DNA from: Occallatibacter riparius | Lineage (GTDB): Bacteria > Acidobacteriota > Terriglobia > Terriglobales > Acidobacteriaceae | Length of the DNA stretch: 64,000 nucleotides | Direction: 5' to 3' | Assembly (NCBI RefSeq): GCF_025264625.1 | Contig: NZ_CP093313.1 | Coordinates: forward strand, 3,596,001 to 3,660,000 | In this document: in pieces, positions 54,742-64,000 of the stretch | Numbering within the stretch: position 1 is the first letter of the stretch | Layout: each line of letters opens with the position of its first letter | Program-made: the position numbers and the translations under genes | Notes under the pieces: model-generated | The model's database searches: none | What the model saw: only the letters and a program-made list of their open reading frames with translations | What the model was told of the DNA's origin: nothing

Positions 54742-56200
54742 ATGCAAGGTGTTGTGACTCGCCGCAGTTTTCTGGAGCAGGGCTCAATGGCGTTGGCTTG
54801 TGGTTTGACAGCCTCACCGCAAGTTGCGTTGGGAGATGTGCAAGAGACCCAGACCGTCGAGGTGCAAACCACCTATGGTCGGATGCGCGGCCAAAAGGTG
54901 AAGGGGCTTTCGACATTTAAGGGAATCCCTTATGGCGGATCGGTTTCCGGCGCGGATCGATTTAAGGCAGCTCCGCCGTTGCAGCCATGGACAGGAGTCC
55001 GCGATGCTTTCAGGTCCGGGCCACCATCTCTGCAGTCACCCAAGCGTCCCTCGTTCGGGACCAGCGAAGGCATGCCCGCGGAAGATTGCCTCTACCCGAA
55101 CGTATGGACGCCCGCCGCGGATGGCCGCAAACGGCCCGTTATGTTCTACAGCCATGGCGGCGGCTTCACCGTAGGTTCGGGCGGAGCTCCGTATCAGGAT
55201 GGCGGCAACCTGGCTCGCGCCTGGGACGTGGTGGTTGTGGCAACGAATCACCGTCTTGGCTTGATGGGCTTTCTCTATCTCGGCGAACTTGGCGGTGAGG
55301 AATATGCCACCTCAGGCAATCAAGGTCTGCTGGACATCTGTGAGGGCCTCAAATGGACACGCGAGAACATCGCAGCATTTGGCGGCGATCCCGACAACGT
55401 AATGATCTTCGGGGAGAGCGGAGGTGGCGCGAAGACATCTTGTCTCTATGCCATGCCGGCAGCCGCGCCGTACTTCCACAAAGCCTCGATTGAAAGCGGC
55501 CCCGGCATCCGCATGTTTCCTCGCGACATGGCCGCGGAAACCGCGATGATGGTTCTCAAACAGCTAGGACTACAGAAGAGCGAATGGCGCAAGCTGCTGG
55601 AGATACCGGGCGACAAACTACTTTCAGTTCAGTTGGATCTTGCACGGAATCCCGGCGGCCCCTCTCACCATGAATGGTGGCCGAAAAGGCATTGGCGGCG
55701 GCGGCCGGCCCGGCGGCTTCGGCCCCGTGGTGGACGGGACGATTCTGCCCCATCATCCCTTCGATCCGGACGCCCCAGCGATCTCCAAGGACAAGCCGCT
55801 CCTCGTCGGGTACAACCGCGATGAGACGATCTTTTTCTTTATGGAATCGCACAACACCAATGTCTTCAACCTGACTGAGGCGGCGCTGAAGGACCGGCTC
55901 AACAAGGAGTTCGGCGCCCATGCTAACGAGGTTTTCAGTGCGTATCGGACAAGCCGTCCGGGCGCGTCGCCTACTGACTTGTACATTGCCATTAGCACGG
56001 CCCGGATGATTGGCTTCGGTTCAATCACCATCGCAGAGCGCAAATTTGCGCAACACCGCGCCCCCGTGTACGCCTACATCTTCACCTATCAGTCGCAACG
56101 GATCGTTCCTGGAACGCAACACAAGGTCGGCGCCGCACACGCGCTGGAGATTGCTTACAAATTTGATCTCATCCAGCCTGCCGAAAATACTCCACCCTCG
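54742..56200 (+). pseudogene. Type B carboxylesterase, frameshifted and 3'-truncated
   Basis: The remains of a secreted alpha/beta-hydrolase. The start at ATG 54742 gives a Tat-like signal (TRRSFLEQGSMALACG). The oxyanion-hole HGGGF is in FYSHGGGFTVGSG, the nucleophile elbow GESGGG in IFGESGGGAKTS, and the AFGGDPDNV motif is present. Near 55665-55720, in a GC-rich stretch, the reading frame shifts. The protein continues in the next frame with GTILPHHPFDPDAP, LLVGYNRDETIFFF and the typical late part up to HALEIAYKFDLIQP. The C-terminal section with normal family length is missing, replaced by MBL-hydrolase sequence. It is probably non-functional. Confidence 0.8.
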
Positions 56201-56457
56201 GACCCTCAACAGACGGCTACACGCACCATGATGGATACCGGGCCGGAGAGCGTGAGGACGAGTTGCACGGGCCGCCAGCCTATTTCACATCCGATTGGAG
56301 TGCTGCAGAAGCATCTGTCCGAAAGCTGGCGGAACTCGATCCGCTCACGGTTGCCCCAGGGCACGGCAAGCCGATCGCAGGCCCTGAGGTTGCTGCATCG
56401 TTGCGAGCACTGGCAGCACATTTCGAGCAGGTCGCGGTGCCCAAGAACAGCCGCTGA
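56200..56457 (+). pseudogene. C-terminal fragment of an MBL-fold metallo-hydrolase
   Basis: In the frame that includes position 56263, the translation contains ELHGPPAYFTSDWSAAEASV, LDPLTVAPGHGKPIAGPEVA and AHFEQVAVPKNSR, which is the C-terminal end of a metallo-beta-lactamase-fold hydrolase. The metal-binding N-terminal part is absent. The fragment abuts the truncated carboxylesterase, so a deletion fused the two genes. Confidence 0.75.
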
Positions 56458-56588
56458 CCAGTTTCCCAGCGCTGTGAATCTCAGGTCTGTCCCGAATCCA
56501 CCGCAACGATGAGCAACTCACCCCACGTTCCGGCACATCCATGCTCCTGCAAGGCAGCAATCTCGATTCAATCCGGAGCGTTCCTGCG

Positions 56589-57473
56589 ATGAACAATTCA
56601 CCCCACGATCCACGCGAAGCCGGACCCAAACCACCATTTCCGCAGCAGCCGCAGGCGCATCCGGGCAGCGTTCGAAAGATGAACCCGGCCGCGGATCACG
56701 GCGAAGAGTCGTATCGTGGAACCGGCAAGTTGAACGGACGTGTCGCCATCATCACCGGCGGCGACTCTGGAATTGGCCGCGCCGTCGCAATCGCCTTCTC
56801 CCGCGAAGGAGCCGATGTGGTCATCTCATTTCTGCCTGAAGAACAGGCGGATGCAGACGACACCGCTTCCGCCATCGAATGCGGCGGTGGCCGCGTTTTA
56901 AAGGTCCCGGGCGACCTGCAGCAGCTTGACTACATAAAGCAGCTCGTCTCGAAAACGATCGACAAATTCGGCCACCTCGACATCATCGTGAATAACGCGG
57001 GCTACCAGATGTCCCACGGCGATATCGAGGAACTGTCGCCTGAGGAACTGGACCACACGTTTCGCACAAATGTATTCGCAACGTTTCTGCTGAGCCAGAC
57101 CGCGCTCAAACACCTGCAGCCCGGCGGCGTCATTCTGAACACAACCTCCATCCAGGCATATGATCCCAGTCCTCAACTCACCGTCTACGCTGCCACGAAA
57201 GCCGCGATCCTCAGCCTGACGAAAAGTATTGCCGGGCTCGCTATGAAGAAAGGCGTCCGTGTGAACGCCGTCGCCCCTGGACCCGTGTGGACACCGCTCA
57301 TTCCCTCCACCATGCCTGAGGAAAAGGTGAAGGAATTCGGATGCAATACGGATTTCGGTCGTCCAGCGCAGCCCGTTGAGCTAGCCAAAGTTTTCGTGTT
57401 TCTAGCGTCAGACGATGCGAGCTATGTGACCGGTGAAGTCTACGGCGCAACGGGCGGGCGTACACCTTATTGA
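56589..57473 (+). CDS. SDR-family oxidoreductase (YghA-like)
   Basis: A 294-residue NAD(P)-dependent short-chain dehydrogenase. The cofactor motif TGGDSGIGR is at about residues 56-64. NNAGYQ and the catalytic YAATK with upstream TTSIQAY follow, and the C-terminus ends in VTGEVYGATGGRTPY. The extra N-terminal 45 residues rich in Pro/Gln are typical of the YghA/general-stress SDR group. ATG 56589 is preferred over ATG 56541. It stands alone and is convergent with the ligase gene. The substrate is unknown. Confidence 0.9.
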   Translation: MNNSPHDPREAGPKPPFPQQPQAHPGSVRKMNPAADHGEESYRGTGKLNGRVAIITGGDSGIGRAVAIAFSREGADVVISFLPEEQADADDTASAIECGGGRVLKVPGDLQQLDYIKQLVSKTIDKFGHLDIIVNNAGYQMSHGDIEELSPEELDHTFRTNVFATFLLSQTALKHLQPGGVILNTTSIQAYDPSPQLTVYAATKAAILSLTKSIAGLAMKKGVRVNAVAPGPVWTPLIPSTMPEEKVKEFGCNTDFGRPAQPVELAKVFVFLASDDASYVTGEVYGATGGRTPY

Positions 57474-57595
57474 TTTCGTTTCCTTGGTATTCCTCCACAT
57501 GGATGCAACGGGATCTTCTAACCCGAGCGACTCTCCCAGCAGTTTCCAGGCATCCTGCTCCGCGGTCGATGCTGGTCTTCGCCCACACGTACAAA

Positions 57596-58672
57596 CTAGC
57601 GGCTCCCGAGAAAGATCTCGCTCAATTCTTTCGGAGGCACCACTTCAAGCTGCTCATACGTGCAATCCTCAGGCTTCTTGTCAAAGCGCCATCGCCGAAA
57701 CTGCGCCATGTGACGGAACCGTCCGCTCTGCATGTGCTCGTATGCCACTTCAGCCACAAGCTCCAGTCGCAGCGGCTCCCACGACAGGTCCTTTCCCTGG
57801 CTCCAACGGCTCTGGCCACCCGGCCTCCTGTGCGTACTTCCGTCGGTCTCCATCTCGTTATTCCACGGGTGGTGTTCATTCGCACCCTTTCGATAAGGCT
57901 TCAGATAATCCACAAGCTCATAACGCGTCTCCATCGGAAAGCTACCGCAAACACCCACATGCTGCAACACGCGCGACTCGTCGTACAGTCCCAGCAAAAG
58001 CGACCCAATCGCTGGCCGCGAGCTCTTTCGATACCAGCGGAAGCCAGCCACAACACAATCGCAGTCGCGCTCATGCTTCACTTTGATCATGGTCCGCTTG
58101 TCCGAATCATAGGGGCTCTCTTTGGCCTTCGCGACCACCCCATCAAAACCCGCTCCCTCAAAACGCTGGAACCAATCTTGTGCCTGCTGAAGGGCATCGG
58201 TGGCCGGAGTGACATGAAGCGGGGGTTTTGCCTTCGCAAGAATCGCCTGGAGTCTCTCGCGCCGCTGGCTGAACCCTTTCTGCCTCCAGTCATGTGTGCC
58301 CTCCGCAAGTAGATCGAAGAACACCACGGAAGCGGGCGTCCGCTGGCTAAGCGTTTTCACGCGCGAGGCCGCCGGATGGATCCGCAGTTGAAGCGCATCA
58401 AAGTCCAGAGCGCCGTCCGTGGAGATCACAATCTCTCCATCCAGAACACACCTCTTCGGCAGTTGCTGCAGCAGGGGTGCGATCAACTCAGGGAAGTAGC
58501 GATTCAACGATTTCTCGTCGCGGCTCTGAAGCAGAACTTCGTCTCCATCGCGAAAAACCAAAGTCCGAAAGCCGTCCCATTTGGGCTCATAAATCCAGTC
58601 AGGGCCAGTCGGTAGCGTATCGACGCGCTTGGCCAGCATCGGCAGGACGGGTGGATGTACTGGCAGGTTCAT
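57596..58672 (-). CDS. ATP-dependent DNA ligase (LigC-like)
   Basis: A 358-residue ligase with the nucleotidyltransferase motif I EPKWDGFR, where Lys31 receives AMP. Further motifs are DGEIV (motif III), FDGVVAK (motif IV) and MIKVKHERDCD (motif V), followed by an OB-fold domain. There is no Ku-type or polymerase domain, so it is a stand-alone ligase of the type associated with bacterial non-homologous end joining or repair. No ku gene is in the window. The start at 58672 (MNLPVHPPVLPMLAKR) fits the family. The longer start at 58699 is possible. Confidence 0.88.
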   Translation of the reverse strand: MNLPVHPPVLPMLAKRVDTLPTGPDWIYEPKWDGFRTLVFRDGDEVLLQSRDEKSLNRYFPELIAPLLQQLPKRCVLDGEIVISTDGALDFDALQLRIHPAASRVKTLSQRTPASVVFFDLLAEGTHDWRQKGFSQRRERLQAILAKAKPPLHVTPATDALQQAQDWFQRFEGAGFDGVVAKAKESPYDSDKRTMIKVKHERDCDCVVAGFRWYRKSSRPAIGSLLLGLYDESRVLQHVGVCGSFPMETRYELVDYLKPYRKGANEHHPWNNEMETDGSTHRRPGGQSRWSQGKDLSWEPLRLELVAEVAYEHMQSGRFRHMAQFRRWRFDKKPEDCTYEQLEVVPPKELSEIFLGSR

Positions 58673-58736
58673 AACGTTAGCGCGGCCATGCATTTCCATG
58701 CAGAGTTTGGATGCCGAAGCGTTTGCGTCTGAAGGT

Positions 58737-58771
58737 AAAAGAAAACGGCGCGGGCTGCTTGCCCGCGCCGT
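58737..58771 (-). terminator. Terminator of the second TonB receptor gene
   Basis: On the minus strand, a perfect 11-bp GC-rich stem (ACGGCGCGGGC / GCCCGCGCCGT) is followed by a T-rich run. It lies just after the receptor stop and before the ligase gene. Confidence 0.85.
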
Positions 58772-58792
58772 CCGTGTTTGTCTGTGTCCGAT

Positions 58793-61700
58793 TTAGAACT
58801 CGACTCGTGCGGCAACCTGCCCAGTGCGGGCGCCGCCGAAGTCCGAACTGATCGAATTAGAGATCAAACCGAAGCTCGGGTTGCTCAGGTCCGTAATCGG
58901 ATCGCCGAGGTTGGTGTGGTTGAGAACATTGGTGAAAGTGCCTTCCACCCTGGCGCGCACGCGCTCGGTGATGCTGAACGATTTGCTGAGTCCAGCAGAC
59001 AGGTTCACCAGCCCTGGGCCTTCCACTGAGCCGACATGGCTATTGCCGAACCGGCCGATCGGCAGTGGGTGCGGTCCGATCGGCTGGAACGAGCCGTCCT
59101 CCTGTGGCATGAAGCCGGCCCCCGTCAGGCATGCATTGCCAGATGTCCATGTAGGATCGCCCGGGCATGCGAACGCCGTGGCATTGGTCCAGCCAAAGCG
59201 GTTCTGCCCATGCGGACGCGTGCTGACACCGACGAGCTGGTCAGGGTGCTGATTGCGATGACCACCATCGAAGCTCCCGGTGCCATCACCAAAGGAGCCG
59301 TTGAGCCCGGAACCAGTACCGGATGGATCACCCTGTCCGTTCGGGAAGTACGGCGTGAGATAGGGCCCAGTCTGAACCGTGAAGATGGAAGAGAGCCGCC
59401 ATCCACCCACCACAGCATCGGCTGCGCGCCCCATGCTTCCGCCAATCATCCGTCCCCGTCCGATCGGAAGATCATAGAGAGCGGTTGTGTTCCAGCGCAG
59501 GCGCCGCGTGCCATAGGCATCGCCGAAATCCACATGCCGGTCGAGGATCGACGTCGCACGCTGGCCGCCGCCTTCGCCGCCGAACCCGTTGTTGGCCGGG
59601 CCCTGGTTGTCGGCAAGGTTCTTCGCCCAGGTAAACGTGGAATTGAACTCCAGTCCATTCTGGAGACGGTGCGAGCCATCGAACTGCAGCGAGTTATAGC
59701 TTGCGTTGGCACCCGTAGCGCGGGTATTGATGCGACCCCAGTTGGGGAATACGCGCGCGCTGATCGGCGCGTTGAAGGCTGAAACCGTGCTGGAGAAGGG
59801 GAGTGTGTTTTCGTCCGGCGCCCACACGAGCTGGCGCGTGTTCGAGCCGATATAGCTCACGCGGCCGGCATATCCGGAACCGAAGTCATGATCCACACTC
59901 AGCGCCCACTGTTCGGTATAAGGATCTTTCCAGATGGTGCTGTTCGCCGTGCCAAAGTAGTCGGTGCCGTAGCAGTTGGTGCAGCCGTTGCCGCCGGCGC
60001 CAGGATGGACCTGCGGCCACTGGAACCCGATCGCGTGCGTACTCGGATCATAGGTGTTCGAGAATTGCTGCGTATACGCCTGCACGGTGCCGGTCAGCGA
60101 GTAGAAGCTCGAGCCCAGCATGTTGATGTTGTAGATGCTGAAACCTCCGCGGATCGCCCACTTGTCGTTCGCAAACGGCCGATACGCAAAGCCCAGGCGT
60201 GGCATGAACCGCAGGTGCGGAACCTTCTTCAGACCGGAGGGAAAACCGGCATCGCTGTTACCCTGCACCTGCATGCAGGCCGCGCCGTTGATCGTTGCGT
60301 TGTTGGTGTTGTGCACACCATCGGGATTGCAGGCGTTGGCGCTCGCCAGGAAGCCTTGCGCAAGCAGATCCTGCTTGCCCTGCGGGTAAATCACCCGGCC
60401 GGACTTGAGCACAGACGGATCGAAGTTGCCGATATCGCCGAACTTGTCGTAGTAGCCAGGGTGGAGTTCGTAACGCACGCCATAAATCAGCGTCACGTGC
60501 GGATTGAGGCGCCACTCATCCTGCGCGAACAGGTGATAGTGCCCGGAGAGGCCGTCATTGTCCTGGCGCACCACGTCATAGAAGCTGTTGTTGGGAAGGC
60601 CAAGCAGGAAGTCGGCGAAGTCCACGCCCGTGAACATGCCTGCGCTGCCTTTGGAGTTGAACGTGTATGTGCCGTAGTTGTCCGCGCCGTTGAAGCCGAG
60701 TGGCGTGATGGCCTCAAGCTGCTCAATGTCGCCGCCGAACTTCATCGCGTGCTTGCCCTTGATCCAGGTCAGCGTATCGGCGTACTCGTAGGTGAATGAC
60801 TTGTTCAGCCCTGTGAGGCGGTCGGCATCCAGGCTCTGGATATTGTTGAAGTCCATCTCAGGGATGCCGTTGTAGAAGAGATTTTGCAGCCCCTGCCAGC
60901 CCTGCTTCACCGTCCAGTCATGCCCGTTGAACGGATTGGATCCACCCGACGTGTACCGCGTGAATCCGAAGCCGCCTTCGTTGATCAGGCTCGGCGTAAG
61001 CGTCCAGTTGGTGTCGACCTTGAGCACGCGGCTCTGGCTGTTGTTGATCGACGAAGGCAGGTTCAGGATCTGCTCTTTGTTGATTGGGAAATTCTTCCAT
61101 GTGAAGCGGCCCCAGATCAGAAACTTCTGGTTGGCGCCGAAGTACTGATCGCCGCGCACGTCGAACTGGTTGGAATGGCCGCTGCCATCAACGTTCGCCT
61201 GGTAGTTGGCTTTGCCATCGTCGGTGTAGAGCGTGGGGTCGCCTACGTTCGGATCGGGATAGAACTGCTTCAGCGTGTTTGCCGCAATCTGGCTGATGGC
61301 TGAAGTGGGAATCTGCTTCCCGTAGCTGGTGCCGTTATAAGGATTGCGCAGCCCGGCGAATCCCGCTGAAACATACTTGCTGAAGTCACCCTGCTTCATC
61401 AGAGTGCTGGGGACCTTCTCGTTGATGGTGACTTGCGCCGGATGCCGCCACCCTTCATAACCGCCGTAGAAGAATGTGTGATTACGGCGGATAGGACCGC
61501 CGATGCTGCCGCCGAAAGTGTTGCCCGTAATGTCAGCCTTGTTTGTGGTGGTCGGATACGTATAGGGGATCGCGTTAAACGCCGAGTTCTGGTAGTACCA
61601 GAAGCCCGACCCGTGGAAGGCGTTCGTACCGCCCTTGGTGGTCACAACAATCTGAGCGGGGTCGCCATATTCCGCATTCGCCATCACACCGTCCGAGCGA

Positions 61701-62398
61701 ATCTCAGAGATGGACTCAGTGGAAGGGAACGAATCCTTGATGAAGCCGCCGCCCGCCGGATCCTTCAACGTGATTCCGTCGACCGTGACTTCAACCTGGT
61801 AGGGGAGAGCGCCCTGGACCGAGATGCCCGAAGCATCATCCTGCACGCCGGGCAGCGTGCCCAGAATGCCTGCGGCGCTCGTTCCGCTGAAGCTGGCGCG
61901 CGTGTTCACGGGCAGATTGGTCGCAGCGTCCGCCGTGAACGTGCCGCTGATCGTGGGGTTGTCGGTGTCAATGGCGGTAGCGTTTTCACCTGTCACTTGG
62001 ACGGACTGCTCGACAGCGCTGATAGCCAGAGCAACGTCGATGCGGAGTTCCTGCCGCACCGCGAGCGTCACGCCTGAAATCGACCACTTGGCGAATCCGT
62101 TCGCCGCCACCTTCACGGAGTAGTGTCCCGCAATTACGTTCGAGAACAGATAATCGCCTGTGGCATTCGTCATCGTTTCGCGCGATGTGCCTTCGTCCAT
62201 GTTGGTCAGCGTGACGCTTGCGCCGCTGACCACGGCTCCGGCCGCGTCTTTCGCTGTACCGAAGATGGAGCCTTGGGTTTGCGCCCTGCCATCGATCGAA
62301 AGCGCTGCCAGGGCGAACACGAACACGGTGATCACTCCTAAGCGCTCGATAAGCGAACGAAGGGTTTCCCGTGTCTCGATCCTGGATGGGTACGTCAT
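58793..62398 (-). CDS. TonB-dependent receptor (Oar-like), second copy
   Basis: A 1201-residue outer-membrane receptor of the same type as the one at 50967. The start ATG 62398 has a strong AGGAGG site and is chosen over the longer frame to 62479. The signal peptide follows an extended N-region (GVITVFVFALAALSIDGRAQ). The regulatory Ig domain starts at GSIFGTAKDAAGAVVSGASV. The plug has EVTVDGITLKDPAGGGFIKD, and the barrel ends in QVAARVEF. Sequence identity to the first copy looks low outside domain motifs, so they probably have different substrates. It is followed by a strong terminator. Confidence 0.93.
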   Translation of the reverse strand: MTYPSRIETRETLRSLIERLGVITVFVFALAALSIDGRAQTQGSIFGTAKDAAGAVVSGASVTLTNMDEGTSRETMTNATGDYLFSNVIAGHYSVKVAANGFAKWSISGVTLAVRQELRIDVALAISAVEQSVQVTGENATAIDTDNPTISGTFTADAATNLPVNTRASFSGTSAAGILGTLPGVQDDASGISVQGALPYQVEVTVDGITLKDPAGGGFIKDSFPSTESISEIRSDGVMANAEYGDPAQIVVTTKGGTNAFHGSGFWYYQNSAFNAIPYTYPTTTNKADITGNTFGGSIGGPIRRNHTFFYGGYEGWRHPAQVTINEKVPSTLMKQGDFSKYVSAGFAGLRNPYNGTSYGKQIPTSAISQIAANTLKQFYPDPNVGDPTLYTDDGKANYQANVDGSGHSNQFDVRGDQYFGANQKFLIWGRFTWKNFPINKEQILNLPSSINNSQSRVLKVDTNWTLTPSLINEGGFGFTRYTSGGSNPFNGHDWTVKQGWQGLQNLFYNGIPEMDFNNIQSLDADRLTGLNKSFTYEYADTLTWIKGKHAMKFGGDIEQLEAITPLGFNGADNYGTYTFNSKGSAGMFTGVDFADFLLGLPNNSFYDVVRQDNDGLSGHYHLFAQDEWRLNPHVTLIYGVRYELHPGYYDKFGDIGNFDPSVLKSGRVIYPQGKQDLLAQGFLASANACNPDGVHNTNNATINGAACMQVQGNSDAGFPSGLKKVPHLRFMPRLGFAYRPFANDKWAIRGGFSIYNINMLGSSFYSLTGTVQAYTQQFSNTYDPSTHAIGFQWPQVHPGAGGNGCTNCYGTDYFGTANSTIWKDPYTEQWALSVDHDFGSGYAGRVSYIGSNTRQLVWAPDENTLPFSSTVSAFNAPISARVFPNWGRINTRATGANASYNSLQFDGSHRLQNGLEFNSTFTWAKNLADNQGPANNGFGGEGGGQRATSILDRHVDFGDAYGTRRLRWNTTALYDLPIGRGRMIGGSMGRAADAVVGGWRLSSIFTVQTGPYLTPYFPNGQGDPSGTGSGLNGSFGDGTGSFDGGHRNQHPDQLVGVSTRPHGQNRFGWTNATAFACPGDPTWTSGNACLTGAGFMPQEDGSFQPIGPHPLPIGRFGNSHVGSVEGPGLVNLSAGLSKSFSITERVRARVEGTFTNVLNHTNLGDPITDLSNPSFGLISNSISSDFGGARTGQVAARVEF

Positions 62399-62666
62399 GT
62401 ACTGCCTCCTGAAGTGGATGAGTTTTGGTTTGAGCTGTGGTTGGGGTCCGAAATGATGTGCGTAAACCGGCGCAGCCAACGCAGTCGGGCCGCAAAAAAG
62501 GATTCGGAGATGAACCCAGGGGAATACTTCAGTTGGTCTATGTATCGATTCCAGCCTACGAAGGGCGTATTAAAGAGGCGGGTAAATTATGTAAACGGAC
62601 GTTTAAAAGCGTTGTCGTGCTTGTGGATAAGCGCGCCCATTTTAGGACGCGCCCAGCAAGGTCGAA
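62399..62666 (-). promoter_or_regulatory. Upstream region of the second TonB receptor
   Basis: These 268 bases upstream of the receptor start, following the phosphoesterase stop, are relatively AT-rich around 62560-62620 and probably hold the receptor promoter. No gene is seen. Confidence 0.4.
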
Positions 62667-64000
62667 TCAGTCGTCTGTCTTAGGCCGTTGCAACCGGTGC
62701 GACGACTTTTCAAGTTCCTTGCGGATTTCATCCGCGTCATCCACATCGCGCAATGCCGCTGCCTCCGCCTTCGTCTTCGGTTTTGCAAACTTCGCCTTTG
62801 ACGGAACGAAGACATGCTCATCCGCCTGCACCGCTGCGAACGGCTCCATGTGCGGATGATCATCAAAGATCCCGCTGATCTCACCCGCCAGCGCATCCTC
62901 CAGGTTTAGAGGCCCCACACCGAGAAGTTCGTCGATCGTGCGCGTGATCGACCCCATGCTGGTGTGCTGGTGACTGATGAATCCTGGCTTGGCCCACGGG
63001 CTTGCGATCATGAGAATGCTGCGATGAGCATCGACGTGATCGACCCCCCCCTGCGCATCATCTTCGGTGACGAAGACAGCCGAGTCCTTCCAGATCGAAG
63101 TGCCTGAGAGGAACGCCACAATTCGGCCCAGCGCAAGGTCGTTATCCGCGACATATGACGCGCGATACGGATAGCCATCTTCAGGCCGCGGATCGGCGGT
63201 GTGATCGTTGGGCAAGCGAATCACGATGAGCGCGGGGACCTTTCCCGAAGCGAGCCGACGCCGAAAATCGCGCTCGAATTCCGTTGCCCTGAATTGATCC
63301 GGAATGCCGAGATTGAACGTTGGGTAGTGCCGATCGGTCGCTTCGAACATCGGCTTCGGAACAGGCGTGTTGAGAAACAGCCTTTGTCCTTCCGGAGCAG
63401 CTCCATCCATCTCGTCGGCGCCCTCAAGCTCTATGCCTTCTCCATAATTGAGAATGCCCAGCGACCCATGTCCCGCAGAAGCGATGTGCTCCCACAACGT
63501 GCCAAACTGAGGCTCATCTTCGGGCATCGGCGCGTCAGCCCCGCCAAAGAACGCGCGTCGTCCCGGCTGCGCTGCGAACGCATCGTCATGGCGCCTGCCC
63601 CCGTACCCAGAAGTCCAAGCCGTGTTGAAGTAAGGCGTCGGATTGATGCCGACTACCCACCGATGCCCATCTGCCGACACATCCGAGTCAACGTAGAAGT
63701 TATCGCTCATCGCATACCGCCGCGCGATCGCGTGCAGATTCGGCGTTACGCGAAGTTCCATTTCCGCCTTCGCATTCCCGGCCGGGGTGCGCTGCTTGCG
63801 CGGCCTCGAATCGTTTTCCGTCACCCAGCCCTCCATGCCGTAGCGCGCAAGCGAAGCATCGCCATTCGAGCCAGCAACATCCCCCAGCACTTCGTCGTAG
63901 GTCCGATTCTCGCGAATCACCAGAAAGCAGTGCTTCAGATGCGGCAGCGGTGTGTGATTCGCAATCGCCGCAGTGTTTCCCGCTACCACCGTATGCGTCA
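62667..64000 (-). CDS. Secreted phosphoesterase (alkaline-phosphatase-like family), 5' partial
   Basis: The frame is open to the right window edge, so the N-terminal part is missing. The visible 440 residues match the phosphoesterase family PF04185: HCFLVIRENRTYDEVLGDV near the start, DNFYVDSDVSADGHRWVVGI, VIRLPNDHTADPRPEDGYPY and VFVTEDDAQGGVDHVDAHRS, which supply the metal-binding Asp/Asn/His residues. Just before the first motif is VAGNTAAIANHTPLPHLKH, and in related acidobacterial proteins a YncE-type beta-propeller precedes this domain. The substrate is not known. The C-terminus is Lys/Ala-rich and charged. Confidence 0.85.
   Translation of the reverse strand, partial: THTVVAGNTAAIANHTPLPHLKHCFLVIRENRTYDEVLGDVAGSNGDASLARYGMEGWVTENDSRPRKQRTPAGNAKAEMELRVTPNLHAIARRYAMSDNFYVDSDVSADGHRWVVGINPTPYFNTAWTSGYGGRRHDDAFAAQPGRRAFFGGADAPMPEDEPQFGTLWEHIASAGHGSLGILNYGEGIELEGADEMDGAAPEGQRLFLNTPVPKPMFEATDRHYPTFNLGIPDQFRATEFERDFRRRLASGKVPALIVIRLPNDHTADPRPEDGYPYRASYVADNDLALGRIVAFLSGTSIWKDSAVFVTEDDAQGGVDHVDAHRSILMIASPWAKPGFISHQHTSMGSITRTIDELLGVGPLNLEDALAGEISGIFDDHPHMEPFAAVQADEHVFVPSKAKFAKPKTKAEAAALRDVDDADEIRKELEKSSHRLQRPKTDD

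Overview
The window looks like chromosomal DNA of an Acidobacteriota species (Terriglobia type) carrying a large conjugative, defence-rich island and a small satellite-like integrated element. The assignment rests on two very large Oar-like TonB-dependent receptors with an N-terminal carboxypeptidase-regulatory domain at the right end, and on a membrane-anchored regulator family common in that phylum. No 16S or core marker gene is present, so this is an inference.

Positions 1-9300 hold the end of a conjugation module: a VirB8/TrbF-like protein, a VirB11/TrbB ATPase, SSB, a RepB-type primase, two small ribbon-helix-helix-like proteins, a VirD4/TrwB coupling protein and a TrwC/MobF relaxase-helicase. 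The last three are in the trwA-trwB-trwC order of plasmid R388. Just upstream lies a repeat cluster (four GGTGCACC-type palindromes) that is a good oriT or operator candidate.

Positions 9440-39900 are cargo dominated by genome-defence genes. They include a Hachiman system (hamA-hamB), a SPARDA-type short-Argonaute operon (DUF4365/DREN-APAZ effector, short pAgo) with a DUF2971 gene appended as a third cistron, and an ArdC antirestriction protein with a DUF6908 protein and an orphan ParB-like protein. A four-gene type I restriction-modification operon carries an embedded DUF1016/YhcG nuclease. After it come a TPR-CHAT protease gene (frameshifted) translationally coupled to a PDZ-S41 protease, a DUF3800 protein, a Ser/Thr kinase divergent from a Shedu nuclease, a sigma/anti-sigma-like pair, an HxlR regulator and two small ORFs. 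The island ends at a 3' fragment of a tRNA-Asn gene (39936-39985).

Positions 39986-48918 form a second element of about 8.9 kb. It is bounded by a 14-bp perfect direct repeat of the tRNA 3' end and encodes a P4-type integrase, an AlpA regulator, a sigma-like protein, CHC2 primase and DUF3631 helicase pieces, and a lone HK97-type prohead protease. The end away from the integrase carries cargo (a proteasome-like Ntn-hydrolase, a multi-TM protein and a zinc-finger/lysine-rich protein). This layout resembles a phage satellite stacked on the first island.

From about 49300 the sequence is chromosomal: a membrane regulator, two TonB-dependent receptors, a decayed carboxylesterase/MBL-hydrolase chimera, an SDR oxidoreductase, an ATP-dependent DNA ligase and a truncated secreted phosphoesterase.
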